From positions 1 through 9,617 of the forward strand of contig CAADSF010000139.1 in NCBI GenBank assembly GCA_900751035.1: 9,617 nucleotides of DNA, given 5' to 3'. Below, piece by piece: positions 1 through 4,875 of the stretch. Source of the stretch: an uncultured Oscillospiraceae bacterium (lineage in GTDB: Bacteria > Bacillota > Clostridia > Oscillospirales > Oscillospiraceae). Below the pieces are notes generated by a model, which worked only from the letters and a program-made list of their open reading frames with translations, did not search any database and was not told the DNA's origin. The translations under genes and the position numbers were made by a program. Position 1 is the stretch's first letter, and each line of letters starts with the position of its first letter.

Positions 1-130
1 AAACACAGTCAAGAAGAATATTGGAAGCCGCGTTTCCACGCGCCACCGCTGCGGTCGCACCCGGATTCGCCAGCGACCATCCAGTGCAGTTGGTATCCGT
101 ATGAAGGTCAGTGCCTGTATATGCGATTAG
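1..130. other. Unassigned window edge, possibly the 3' end of a gene
   Basis: I do not recognise this stretch. A plus-strand frame runs open from base 2 to a TAG at 128-130, one base before a strong terminator stem, so a gene entering from the left could end here. The peptide it would give is rich in Arg, Ser and Cys and matches no family I know. Frame 1 is also open from the edge to 282, through the terminator, and a minus-strand frame is open across the same bases. Coding strand and frame cannot be decided from 130 bases. Confidence 0.25.
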
Positions 131-131
131 C

Positions 132-174
132 AAAGCGCGGGATGGTTCCATCTGAGAATCATCCCGCGCTTTTT
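132..174 (+). terminator. Intrinsic terminator, probably bidirectional
   Basis: A perfect 13-bp stem pairs 132-144 (AAAGCGCGGGATG) with 160-172, with a 15-base loop and a T run at 170-174. It suits a plus-strand gene ending at 130. Read on the minus strand it lies about 20 bases after the stop of the 161-residue gene, but its T tract there is only three bases, so it would act less strongly in that direction. Confidence 0.8.
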
Positions 175-193
175 CTGTATTCTTTTGTGTCGC

Positions 194-679
194 CTATATC
201 CTGTCGAAGTGCCGTGTCTGGCGATTATACAGGTATCCGCGATAATCAAAGGTGTCGTAGTCGGCTTTCGTTTTTGAATTGAAGCAGTTTCCGAAGATGA
301 GCAGGTATTCTTCGTCGCTGCCTTTCGCAAGAGCCTTGACCTCCTGCATCCAGCGGGCGATGAAATCAAGCTTTTCCAACTCAGTCGTATCGCGCTCTTC
401 ACAGCAGCTATAGCTGACGACCACCTTGAGCGGGCACTTGACATGAATCAGCTTGATGACCTCATCCGTCCAGTCCTTTCGGGAGTTTTCGTGCTCAACA
501 GCGATCTCCAAATCCCACAGATGTGCGCTCAACTCCAACTCATGTGCTTTCTTTTCCATCTCCTGATAGCGGGTTATCCAGCCGACCGTATCAATACGGA
601 AGCATTCGTGCTGCGGTGTCATTCCGGCATCTTCAATGATTTTGCGGACGATATACTTGTTGACCAGCTCTGTGTACAC
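194..679 (-). CDS. Hypothetical protein, 161 residues
   Basis: I do not recognise this protein. It looks soluble and mixed alpha/beta, with no signal peptide or membrane segment. The central part has an acidic beta-strand-like segment (residues 55-64, LWDLEIAVEHEN core, with Asp56, Glu58, Glu62 and Glu64), an amphipathic helix (70-80), and a second hydrophobic strand (84-91, LKVVVSYS). That arrangement is reminiscent of restriction-endonuclease-like PD-(D/E)XK cores, but I see no clear catalytic lysine, so this is only a guess. The start is uncertain: the GTG at 677-679 has no convincing ribosome binding site. The same frame stays open upstream with a natural-looking extension (QYRNNEP before the GTG) until it runs into the WYL remnant at about 695, so the native 5' end may have been lost at that junction. 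The gene reads away from the WYL remnant and ends near the terminator at 132-174. Confidence 0.6.
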   Translation of the reverse strand: MYTELVNKYIVRKIIEDAGMTPQHECFRIDTVGWITRYQEMEKKAHELELSAHLWDLEIAVEHENSRKDWTDEVIKLIHVKCPLKVVVSYSCCEERDTTELEKLDFIARWMQEVKALAKGSDEEYLLIFGNCFNSKTKADYDTFDYRGYLYNRQTRHFDRI

Positions 680-693
680 CGGTTCATTGTTCC

Positions 694-909
694 GGTACTG
701 TAATTGACCGCTTTGGAAAGACCGGCGTGAAATATGCCAAGCTGGACGACAGGCATTTTACCATCACTGCGGAAGTCCGTGTCAGCGATCCGTTTTTCTC
801 TTGGGTCTGCACATTCGGCAGGCGGGCAAAAATTCTGTATCCTGATTCTGTTGTTGCATCATTCAAAGCGTACCTTGATAAAATTCGGGAAATGTATGAA
901 AGTTGTTAA
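694..909 (+). pseudogene. WYL-domain transcriptional regulator, 3' fragment
   Basis: The plus-strand frame from about 694 to the TAA at 907-909 encodes roughly 71 residues with the typical C-terminal end of WYL-domain regulators: a TVIDRFGK start, then a DDxHFTITAEVxVS strand pair, FFSWVCTFGRRAKIL, and a final PDSVVASFKAYLDKIREMY helix. This matches the end of the WYL domain plus the WCX extension that binds ligand or mediates oligomerisation in these regulators. The DNA-binding HTH and most of the WYL core are absent, and upstream codons (before about 694) no longer resemble the family, so this is a truncated relic. A GTG at 727 could start a 60-residue product, but no good ribosome binding site precedes it. 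A terminator follows at 941-981. Confidence 0.75.
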
Positions 910-940
910 AAAGAAAAAGTAAAGCTGTTTGAAAGACAGA

Positions 941-981
941 AAAAGGTTGCAGAAAAGATGTTATCTTCCTGCAATCTTTTT
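941..981 (+). terminator. Intrinsic terminator after the WYL remnant
   Basis: The 12-base arm at 941-952 (AAAAGGTTGCAG) pairs with 969-980 (CTGCAATCTTTT) with a single G-T wobble, and the T run is part of the right arm. Inner bases (955-959 with 963-967) extend the hairpin. It is probably the native terminator of the regulator gene. Confidence 0.75.
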
Positions 982-1012
982 GCTTCTTCCCATAGCCTTA
1001 TTTGGTTTGTGT

Positions 1013-1034
1013 GTGGCACCCGCGTGGCACCTGC
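1013..1034. repeat. Two tandem 11-bp repeats, GTGGCACCCGC / GTGGCACCTGC
   Basis: Two 11-bp units lie end to end and differ at one base. They are about 60 bases from the tRNA-like fragment. Short direct repeats at this spacing are typical of arm-type binding sites of tyrosine integrases next to an attachment core. The arrangement is seen; the role is inferred. Their position suggests that the element side of the junction is to the left. Confidence 0.45.
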
Positions 1035-1094
1035 ACGGTTTATGAATGGCGGAAATCCTTGCAATATCAATGCTTTGGGGCGTCAGCCCCATGA

Positions 1095-1142
1095 TGCTTC
1101 ACACGCAAGAGGTCGACGGTTCGAGTCCGCCAGTCTCCACCA
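1095..1142 (+). pseudogene. 3' part of a tRNA-like gene (candidate att site), Val-CAC-like or tmRNA end
   Basis: The end reads as a tRNA 3' half: a TTCACAC anticodon-like loop (1098-1104, anticodon CAC at 1100-1102), GCAAG (1105-1109), a five-base variable region AGGTC, a T arm GACGG-TTCGAGT-CCGCC (1115-1131), an acceptor strand AGTCTCC, discriminator A and encoded CCA (1140-1142). The T stem has one A-C mismatch, and only three bases of the upstream anticodon stem pair, with no D arm or matching 5' acceptor GGAGACT. The sequence is therefore a 3' remnant, as left when an element integrates into a tRNA gene and restores the intact copy at its other end. A tmRNA 3' end, which also ends in CTCCACCA, is an alternative. 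Transcripts from the left would end in the terminator directly after it. Confidence 0.6.
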
Positions 1143-1143
1143 C

Positions 1144-1180
1144 GTCGTCGCGGACTGCGCTAGTTCGTGACGACTTTTTT
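1144..1180 (+). terminator. Intrinsic terminator directly after the tRNA-like end
   Basis: GTCGTCGCG (1144-1152) pairs with CGTGACGAC (1166-1174) with one mismatch, followed by six T. It starts two bases after the CCA, as expected for a native tRNA terminator. It is the first half of a composite hairpin that recurs at 1309-1364. Confidence 0.75.
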
Positions 1181-1200
1181 ATGCGTTGCATCAAAAAGTC
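1144..1200. repeat. Composite hairpin repeat, copy 1
   Basis: The terminator hairpin overlaps a second hairpin in which GACTTTTTTATGC (1172-1184) pairs with 1188-1200 across a GTT loop, with one mismatch. The GACTTTTT segment is shared, so both hairpins cannot form fully at once. Copy 2 at 1309-1364 has the same layout and shares the CGGACTGC and ACTTTTT-ATGC blocks. Confidence 0.55.
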
Positions 1201-1231
1201 ATCTCTCACCCGCTCCGTCGCTCCTCCTCTC

Positions 1232-1267
1232 AAAATCGTGACCGCTTTGCTGGGTCACGGTTTTGTT
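1232..1267 (+). terminator. Intrinsic terminator
   Basis: AAAATCGTGACC (1232-1243) pairs with GGTCACGGTTTT (1253-1264) with one wobble and a nine-base loop; the T run continues after one G. No gene that would end here is recognisable just upstream, apart from the tRNA-like fragment. Confidence 0.75.
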
Positions 1268-1284
1268 TCCTGATTTGGTAATTG

Positions 1285-1307
1285 ATCCATAGTGTTCACA
1301 TGACACA
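1285..1307. repeat. 23-bp direct repeat, copy 1 (candidate att core)
   Basis: This 23-base sequence, beginning ATCCATAGTG and ending ATGACACA, recurs exactly at 1812-1834, 527 bases away. Each copy is followed at once by an intrinsic terminator, although the terminators are unrelated in sequence. The pair brackets the tyrosine recombinase remnant, which suggests attachment-core duplication flanking a decayed element. Confidence 0.6.
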
Positions 1308-1308
1308 C

Positions 1309-1345
1309 GTCGCTGCGGACTGCATATCGTTCGCAGCGACTTTTT
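1309..1345 (+). terminator. Intrinsic terminator after direct repeat copy 1
   Basis: A perfect nine-base stem, GTCGCTGCG (1309-1317) with CGCAGCGAC (1332-1340), is followed by five T. It is paralogous to the terminator at 1144-1180. Confidence 0.8.
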
Positions 1346-1364
1346 ATGCTTCGCATGGAAAGTC
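1309..1364. repeat. Composite hairpin repeat, copy 2
   Basis: After the terminator stem, GACTTTTTATGC (1338-1349) pairs with 1353-1364 across a three-base loop. The two positions that differ from a perfect palindrome are T-G wobbles, so pairing is kept in RNA. The right edge of this unit coincides with the point where recombinase homology begins. Confidence 0.5.
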
Positions 1365-1566
1365 AAAAGAGCGGAATTAAAATCACGCCCTATCAGCTGC
1401 GGCACAGTTTTGCAACACTCTTTTGAAGAACGGCGGAGGCGTGTTCAGCTTGCAGCATTTGATGGCACATTCCGAGCTGCGTATGACGAAACGTTATACA
1501 GAGCTGGATGAAAGCTATATCGAGCAGCAGCACCGGTCTTACTCCCCAGCCTTGCTTCCGGGGTAA
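1364..1566 (+). pseudogene. Tyrosine recombinase/integrase, C-terminal fragment with a frameshift
   Basis: The frame through 1364-1423 encodes QKSGIKITPYQLRHSFATL, the box II region of phage-type integrases, then hits TGA at 1424-1426. Shifting frame by one base at about 1420 resumes the family sequence to TAA at 1564-1566: LLKNGGGVFSLQHLMAHSEL, then RMTKRYTELDESYIEQQHRS and a YSPALLPG end. The box III His (1468-1470) and the Tyr nucleophile (TAT, 1495-1497) keep the usual nine-residue spacing, and box II keeps LRH, although the first His of H-x-x-R is Tyr. A single-base deletion explains the shift. Only about 67 of the usual 300-400 residues remain; the arm-binding, core-binding and box I parts are missing. 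It is a relic of an integrated element and cannot be active. Confidence 0.85.
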
Positions 1567-1584
1567 AATCAACACAGAGAATCA

Positions 1585-1611
1585 GAGAAATCCGAGAAAT
1601 CCGAGAAAGAG
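1585..1611. repeat. Short tandem 9-bp repeat (GAGAAATCC)
   Basis: Two exact GAGAAATCC units (1585-1602) are followed by a partial third, GAGAAAGAG. They lie between the recombinase stop codon and its terminator. This is probably replication slippage in a non-coding tail. Confidence 0.5.
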
Positions 1612-1613
1612 AG

Positions 1614-1649
1614 AAGGCAGGGGAAGTTTATCCTCTGCCTTTTCTTTTG
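1614..1649 (+). terminator. Intrinsic terminator of the recombinase remnant
   Basis: AAGGCAGGGGA (1614-1624) pairs with TCCTCTGCCTT (1631-1641) with one wobble and a six-base loop, followed by a T-rich tail. It lies 48 bases after the recombinase stop and is its likely native terminator. Confidence 0.75.
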
Positions 1650-1655
1650 CTTTGA

Positions 1656-1757
1656 TTATCTAACAATATCGACGGCAATCACTTTTGATTCTTTTCCGTT
1701 CCAAAAAGCTAAATCGCAAATATGTTTTTCATACCGTAATTAACTTCTTTTTCGCAT
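1656..1757 (-). pseudogene. Possible decayed small ORF
   Basis: On the minus strand an AAAGGAG ribosome binding site (about 1766-1772) precedes ATG at 1755-1757. The frame is MRKRS, then a TAA, then a natural-looking tail reading LRYEKHICDLAFWNGKESKV and IAVDIVR to a TAA at 1656-1658. The in-frame stop at codon 6 and the short length suggest a relic of a small element-borne gene, perhaps an accessory protein of the neighbouring integrase. I do not recognise a family, and chance cannot be excluded. Confidence 0.25.
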
Positions 1758-1811
1758 TTTCTTTCTCCTTTCGTAAAAACGCTTTTAGCTTAACTATTTT
1801 CACAATAAATA

Positions 1812-1834
1812 ATCCATAGTGTTCACATGACACA
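1812..1834. repeat. 23-bp direct repeat, copy 2 (candidate att core)
   Basis: Identical over 23 bases to 1285-1307. It is followed immediately by a long terminator hairpin and marks the right edge of the decayed recombinase segment. Confidence 0.6.
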
Positions 1835-1868
1835 AAAAGGAAGGCACGCACACGCGTGTCTTTCTTTT
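1833..1868 (+). terminator. Intrinsic terminator after direct repeat copy 2
   Basis: A 16-base arm at 1833-1848 (AAAAAGGAAGGCACGC) pairs with 1853-1868 (GCGTGTCTTTCTTTTT) with only two G-T wobbles and a four-base loop. The A tract before and T tract after make it likely to work in both directions. It probably insulates the downstream operon from the scar zone. Confidence 0.8.
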
Positions 1869-1869
1869 T

Positions 1870-2118
1870 GGAGGTGGGCACTCTGCTGGACGCCCGGCTG
1901 CTTGGAATATGGATCGGAAAAAGCCGGACATCGGCCTATAAAAATTCAAGTCATACATTTAACTAACAGAGAAAAACAGCCTCCGTATCTGTTGAATGCA
2001 TGGCTTGTTTTATCCTCTTTTCAGCCTGTCCGGGGCGGGGATTCGTGCTGCGGCGCAAAAAGTTTACAGGCCGGAAACAAATTTTTGCATGATTGCACTT
2101 TCCTGTTGTGTCCGTATG
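1870..2118. other. Intergenic stretch without a recognised gene
   Basis: I see no convincing gene on either strand. The open frames are short, lack ribosome binding sites and resemble no family. Base composition changes from mixed to AT-rich near 1935-1980 and again at 2075-2100, just before the operon promoter. Confidence 0.5.
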
Positions 2119-2127
2119 TGCTACAAT
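2119..2127 (+). promoter_or_regulatory. Extended -10 promoter for the downstream operon
   Basis: TGCTACAAT is a good match to the extended -10 consensus TGnTATAAT for the housekeeping sigma factor. The -35 at 17-base spacing (TTTCCT, 2099-2104) is weak, which an extended -10 can tolerate. An alternative is TTGTGT (2106-2111) with TATAAG (2129-2134) at 17 bases. Either would give a leader of about 45 bases before the U32 gene. Confidence 0.5.
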
Positions 2128-2181
2128 ATATAAGGATTTTTATGCTGTTGCGCAGATTTGGATAGATAAAGGAAGATTATC

Positions 2182-4266
2182 ATGGAATTACTCGCTCCCG
2201 CCGGTTCGATGGAGGCGCTTCGCGCCGCCGTCTGCAACGGCGCTGACGCTGTTTATTTAGGCGCTGATACCTTCAACGCGCGTATAAACGCCCGCAATTT
2301 TTCCGCCGCCGATCTGCAGGAGGCCGTCGTCTACTGTCATGTGCGCGGCGTCAAGGTACATCTGACGCTCAACACGCTCGTGCTCGACCGCGAGATGCCG
2401 CGTGCGGCGGAGCTGATCCGCCTGGCCGCGTCCTGCGGCGTCGACGCGTTCATCGTGCAGGATCTGGGCGTGGTGTCTTTGTGCCGGCAGCTTGCGCCGG
2501 ACGTGCCCATCCACGCCTCCACGCAGATGAGCATCCATTCGCTGGAGGGCGTGATGGAGGCTGCCGCGCTCGGCTGCAGCCGCGTCGTGCTCGCACGGGA
2601 GCTGCCTGCGGAGGAGATCGCGCATATCTGTAAGAAAAGCCCGGTCGAGATCGAGGTGTTTGTACACGGTGCGCTGTGTATGTGCTACTCCGGGCAGTGC
2701 TATCTGTCCTCCGTCATTGGCCGCCGCTCCGGCAACCGGGGCCAGTGTGCGCAGCCCTGCCGCCTGCCCTACGGCTACGGCCGGTTCGAATCGACGCGCT
2801 ATCCCCTCAGCCTGAAGGACAACTGTCTGGCGGGCGAGCTGGACGAGCTGCGGCGCATGGGCGTCGCGTCCATCAAAATCGAAGGCCGCATGAAGCGGCC
2901 CGAATACGTCGCCATCGTCACGCGTGCTTACCGCACGGTTTTAAACGGCGGCAAGCTGACGCAGGCCGATTTGCAGGAACTCGAAACGGCCTTTTCCCGT
3001 CAGGGCTTCACCGACGGCTATTTCAGGGGCCAGACCGGCAGCGATATGTTTGGCCGCCGGCAGGAGGGGGAGGACACGAGCGACCTGTTCGCCTCTGCCC
3101 GCGCCACCTATGAGCAGGGCGAGCCGCAGCGCATCGGCGTGCGCTTCTACGCCATGATCCGCCGCGGAGAGCCTGCGCAGCTCGCCGTCGAGGACCCGGA
3201 CGGCAATCTCTGCCGGACCCGCGGCCCCGTGCCGGAGCAGGCGGTCTACCGGTCGCTCACGCCGCAGGATCTGGAGCAGCAGCTGAAAAAAACCGGCGGG
3301 ACGCCGTATCTGTGTACCAGCGTCCGCTCGTCGCTGGACCCTGATCTGATGCTCCCGGCGTCCGCCATCAACGCCATGCGGCGTGATGTGATTGCCGAGC
3401 TGACCGCAAAGCGGGGCCGTGCCGCGCCCGCACACCTGAACGCGTACGACGAGCCGCCCCGCTACGACGGCATTGCCGGGGAGCCGCAGCTGACCATCGC
3501 CGTCCGCACGGCGGAGCAGATCACCTCCCGTATGCTTTCCATGAAGCCGACGGTGCTCTATGTCCCCCTGTCCGAGCTGGTCGAGCATCCGGAGCTGCCG
3601 CAGCGCGTGAGCGTTGAGACGCAGCTGGCGGCCATTCTGCCGCGCGTGATCTGGAGCGGTGAGCTTGCCCCTGTTGCGCGGCAGCTGCGCACGGTCTATG
3701 AGATGGGCGTGCGGCAGGTTCTGGCCGGAAATCTCGGACAGCTGTACATTGCCCGCGCGGCGGGCTTCGCCGTCCGGGGCGATTTCGGCCTCAATATCGT
3801 CAATTCCCGCGCCATGCGGTACCTGCGTGAGCAGGGGCTTGATTCGCAGCTTCTGTCGTTCGAGCTGACGCTGCCGCAGATCCGCGATATCTCCAAGGCC
3901 GTTCCGGCGGAGCTGCTGGTCTACGGACGGCTGCCGCTGATGCTGATGGAAAACTGCGTGATGAAAAACCGCACCGGCATCTGCACCTGCCAGACCGGCA
4001 CGGTCCGTCTGGTCGACCGCATAGGCGAGGAATTCCCCATCGTCAAGGACCCCGGCACGTGCCGCAACGTGCTGCTGAACGGCAAGAAGCTGTATCTGCT
4101 CGACAAAAAGGACGCGCTGCGCGGCATGGGCCTGTGGGCGCTGCGCCTGCAGTTTACAACGGAAAACCCCGGTGAGATCGACAAGGTGCTGATGGACTAT
4201 CAGGGCAGGGCCGTCTTCGAAGCCGGAAGCTATACGCGCGGACTGTATTCGCGCGGCGTGGAATAA
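2182..4266 (+). CDS. U32 family peptidase-like protein, RlhA/TrhP-type RNA hydroxylation candidate
   Basis: Predicted cytosolic 694-residue U32 protein. The N-terminal TIM-barrel-like half starts MELLAPAGSMEALRAAV and holds the U32 signature EVFVHGALCMCYSGQCYLS (about residues 158-176). Cysteines at 166, 168, 173, 189, 193 and 215 resemble the cluster that binds iron-sulfur in UbiU-type members. A DUF3656-like central region follows (about 310-420), then a second barrel-like half (about 435-690) with YGRLPLMLMENC (581-592) and further cysteines (601, 603, 627). Characterised relatives of this long form (E. coli RlhA) and the shorter TrhP proteins hydroxylate 23S rRNA cytidine or tRNA uridine with prephenate-dependent chemistry; protease activity is doubtful. 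Which RNA is modified here cannot be read from sequence. ATG 2182 has AAAGGAAG six bases upstream. It is the first gene of the block, 21 bases before maf. Confidence 0.9.
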   Translation: MELLAPAGSMEALRAAVCNGADAVYLGADTFNARINARNFSAADLQEAVVYCHVRGVKVHLTLNTLVLDREMPRAAELIRLAASCGVDAFIVQDLGVVSLCRQLAPDVPIHASTQMSIHSLEGVMEAAALGCSRVVLARELPAEEIAHICKKSPVEIEVFVHGALCMCYSGQCYLSSVIGRRSGNRGQCAQPCRLPYGYGRFESTRYPLSLKDNCLAGELDELRRMGVASIKIEGRMKRPEYVAIVTRAYRTVLNGGKLTQADLQELETAFSRQGFTDGYFRGQTGSDMFGRRQEGEDTSDLFASARATYEQGEPQRIGVRFYAMIRRGEPAQLAVEDPDGNLCRTRGPVPEQAVYRSLTPQDLEQQLKKTGGTPYLCTSVRSSLDPDLMLPASAINAMRRDVIAELTAKRGRAAPAHLNAYDEPPRYDGIAGEPQLTIAVRTAEQITSRMLSMKPTVLYVPLSELVEHPELPQRVSVETQLAAILPRVIWSGELAPVARQLRTVYEMGVRQVLAGNLGQLYIARAAGFAVRGDFGLNIVNSRAMRYLREQGLDSQLLSFELTLPQIRDISKAVPAELLVYGRLPLMLMENCVMKNRTGICTCQTGTVRLVDRIGEEFPIVKDPGTCRNVLLNGKKLYLLDKKDALRGMGLWALRLQFTTENPGEIDKVLMDYQGRAVFEAGSYTRGLYSRGVE

Positions 4267-4287
4267 GCAAAAAAGAAGGAACTCCTT

Positions 4288-4875
4288 ATGATTATCCTTG
4301 CATCGCAATCTCCCCGCAGGCACGAGCTGATGAAGCTCACCGGCCTGCCGTTTACCGTCCGTGTCGCGGATATTGACGAAACGATGGACCCGGCGCTGCC
4401 CGTGCAGCAGGAGGTCACGCGCGTCAGCCGCATGAAGGCGCAGGCCATCGCCTCCGGCGCGTCGCCGGACGACATTGTCATCGCCGCCGATACCATCGTG
4501 GTCATCGATGGCCGCGAGCTCGGAAAACCGCGCTCGGAAGAGGAAGCGCGCAGCATGCTCCGTCTGCTCTCCGGCAGGACGCACGAGGTCGTGACCGTTC
4601 TGTCCGTCTGCAAGGGCTCCCGCATCGAGTCCGAGGCCGTCGTGACAAAGGTCACATTCCGGGCGCTTTCCGATCTGGAGATCCGCGCCTATATCCAAAC
4701 CGGCGAGCCCATGGACAAGGCCGGAAGCTACGGCATTCAGGGCTACGGGGCCATGTTTGTCAGCCGCATTGAGGGCGATTATTTTTCCGTCATGGGGCTG
4801 CCGCTGTGCCCGCTTTGCCGGATGCTCCGCGCGTTCGGCGTCCGCATTCTTGACGTGCAGGAGGCGCAGGCATGA
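4288..4875 (+). CDS. maf: Maf family nucleotide pyrophosphatase (dTTP/UTP type)
   Basis: This 195-residue protein has the full Maf pattern: substrate-binding ASQSPRR (residues 5-11), AADTIVV with the catalytic Asp (about 67-73), GKP (79-81), SGRTHEVVT (94-102), DKAGSYGIQGYG (143-154) and IEGDYFSVMGLP (161-172). Family members hydrolyse nucleoside triphosphates, especially dTTP, UTP or modified nucleotides, to monophosphates and pyrophosphate; the bacterial dTTP/UTP subgroup carries the QGYG and IEGDY motifs seen here. It acts in the cytosol and limits misincorporation; Maf has also been linked to septum formation, fitting its place beside cell-wall genes. Length is normal. AAGAAGGA lies about seven bases before the ATG. 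The stop overlaps the mreC start (ATGA at 4872-4875), implying translational coupling. Confidence 0.95.
   Translation: MIILASQSPRRHELMKLTGLPFTVRVADIDETMDPALPVQQEVTRVSRMKAQAIASGASPDDIVIAADTIVVIDGRELGKPRSEEEARSMLRLLSGRTHEVVTVLSVCKGSRIESEAVVTKVTFRALSDLEIRAYIQTGEPMDKAGSYGIQGYGAMFVSRIEGDYFSVMGLPLCPLCRMLRAFGVRILDVQEAQA

Noticed and set aside
443..703. An 86-codon plus-strand frame
   Set aside because: It is antisense to the 161-residue gene, without a ribosome binding site and without family resemblance.
1095..1142. A complete functional tRNA gene
   Set aside because: There is no 5' acceptor strand or D arm, only three pairs in the anticodon stem and a mismatch in the T stem.
958..1273. Overlapping 70- and 75-codon frames across the tRNA-like region
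   Set aside because: They translate the tRNA fragment and terminators, so they are not plausible proteins.
1585..1611. CRISPR-like tandem repeat
   Set aside because: The units are only nine bases long and directly adjacent, without spacers. No CRISPR array or cas gene is present in the window.
1827..2165. A 112-codon plus-strand frame between the scar and the U32 gene
   Set aside because: It runs through the terminator hairpin at 1833-1868 and across the promoter region, has no ribosome binding site, and its sequence looks random.
2941..4698. A 585-codon open frame on the minus strand
   Set aside because: It lies opposite the U32 and maf genes and is rich in Arg, His, Gln and Ala, as antisense frames of GC-rich genes usually are. 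It has no family motifs, and the plus-strand genes are certain.
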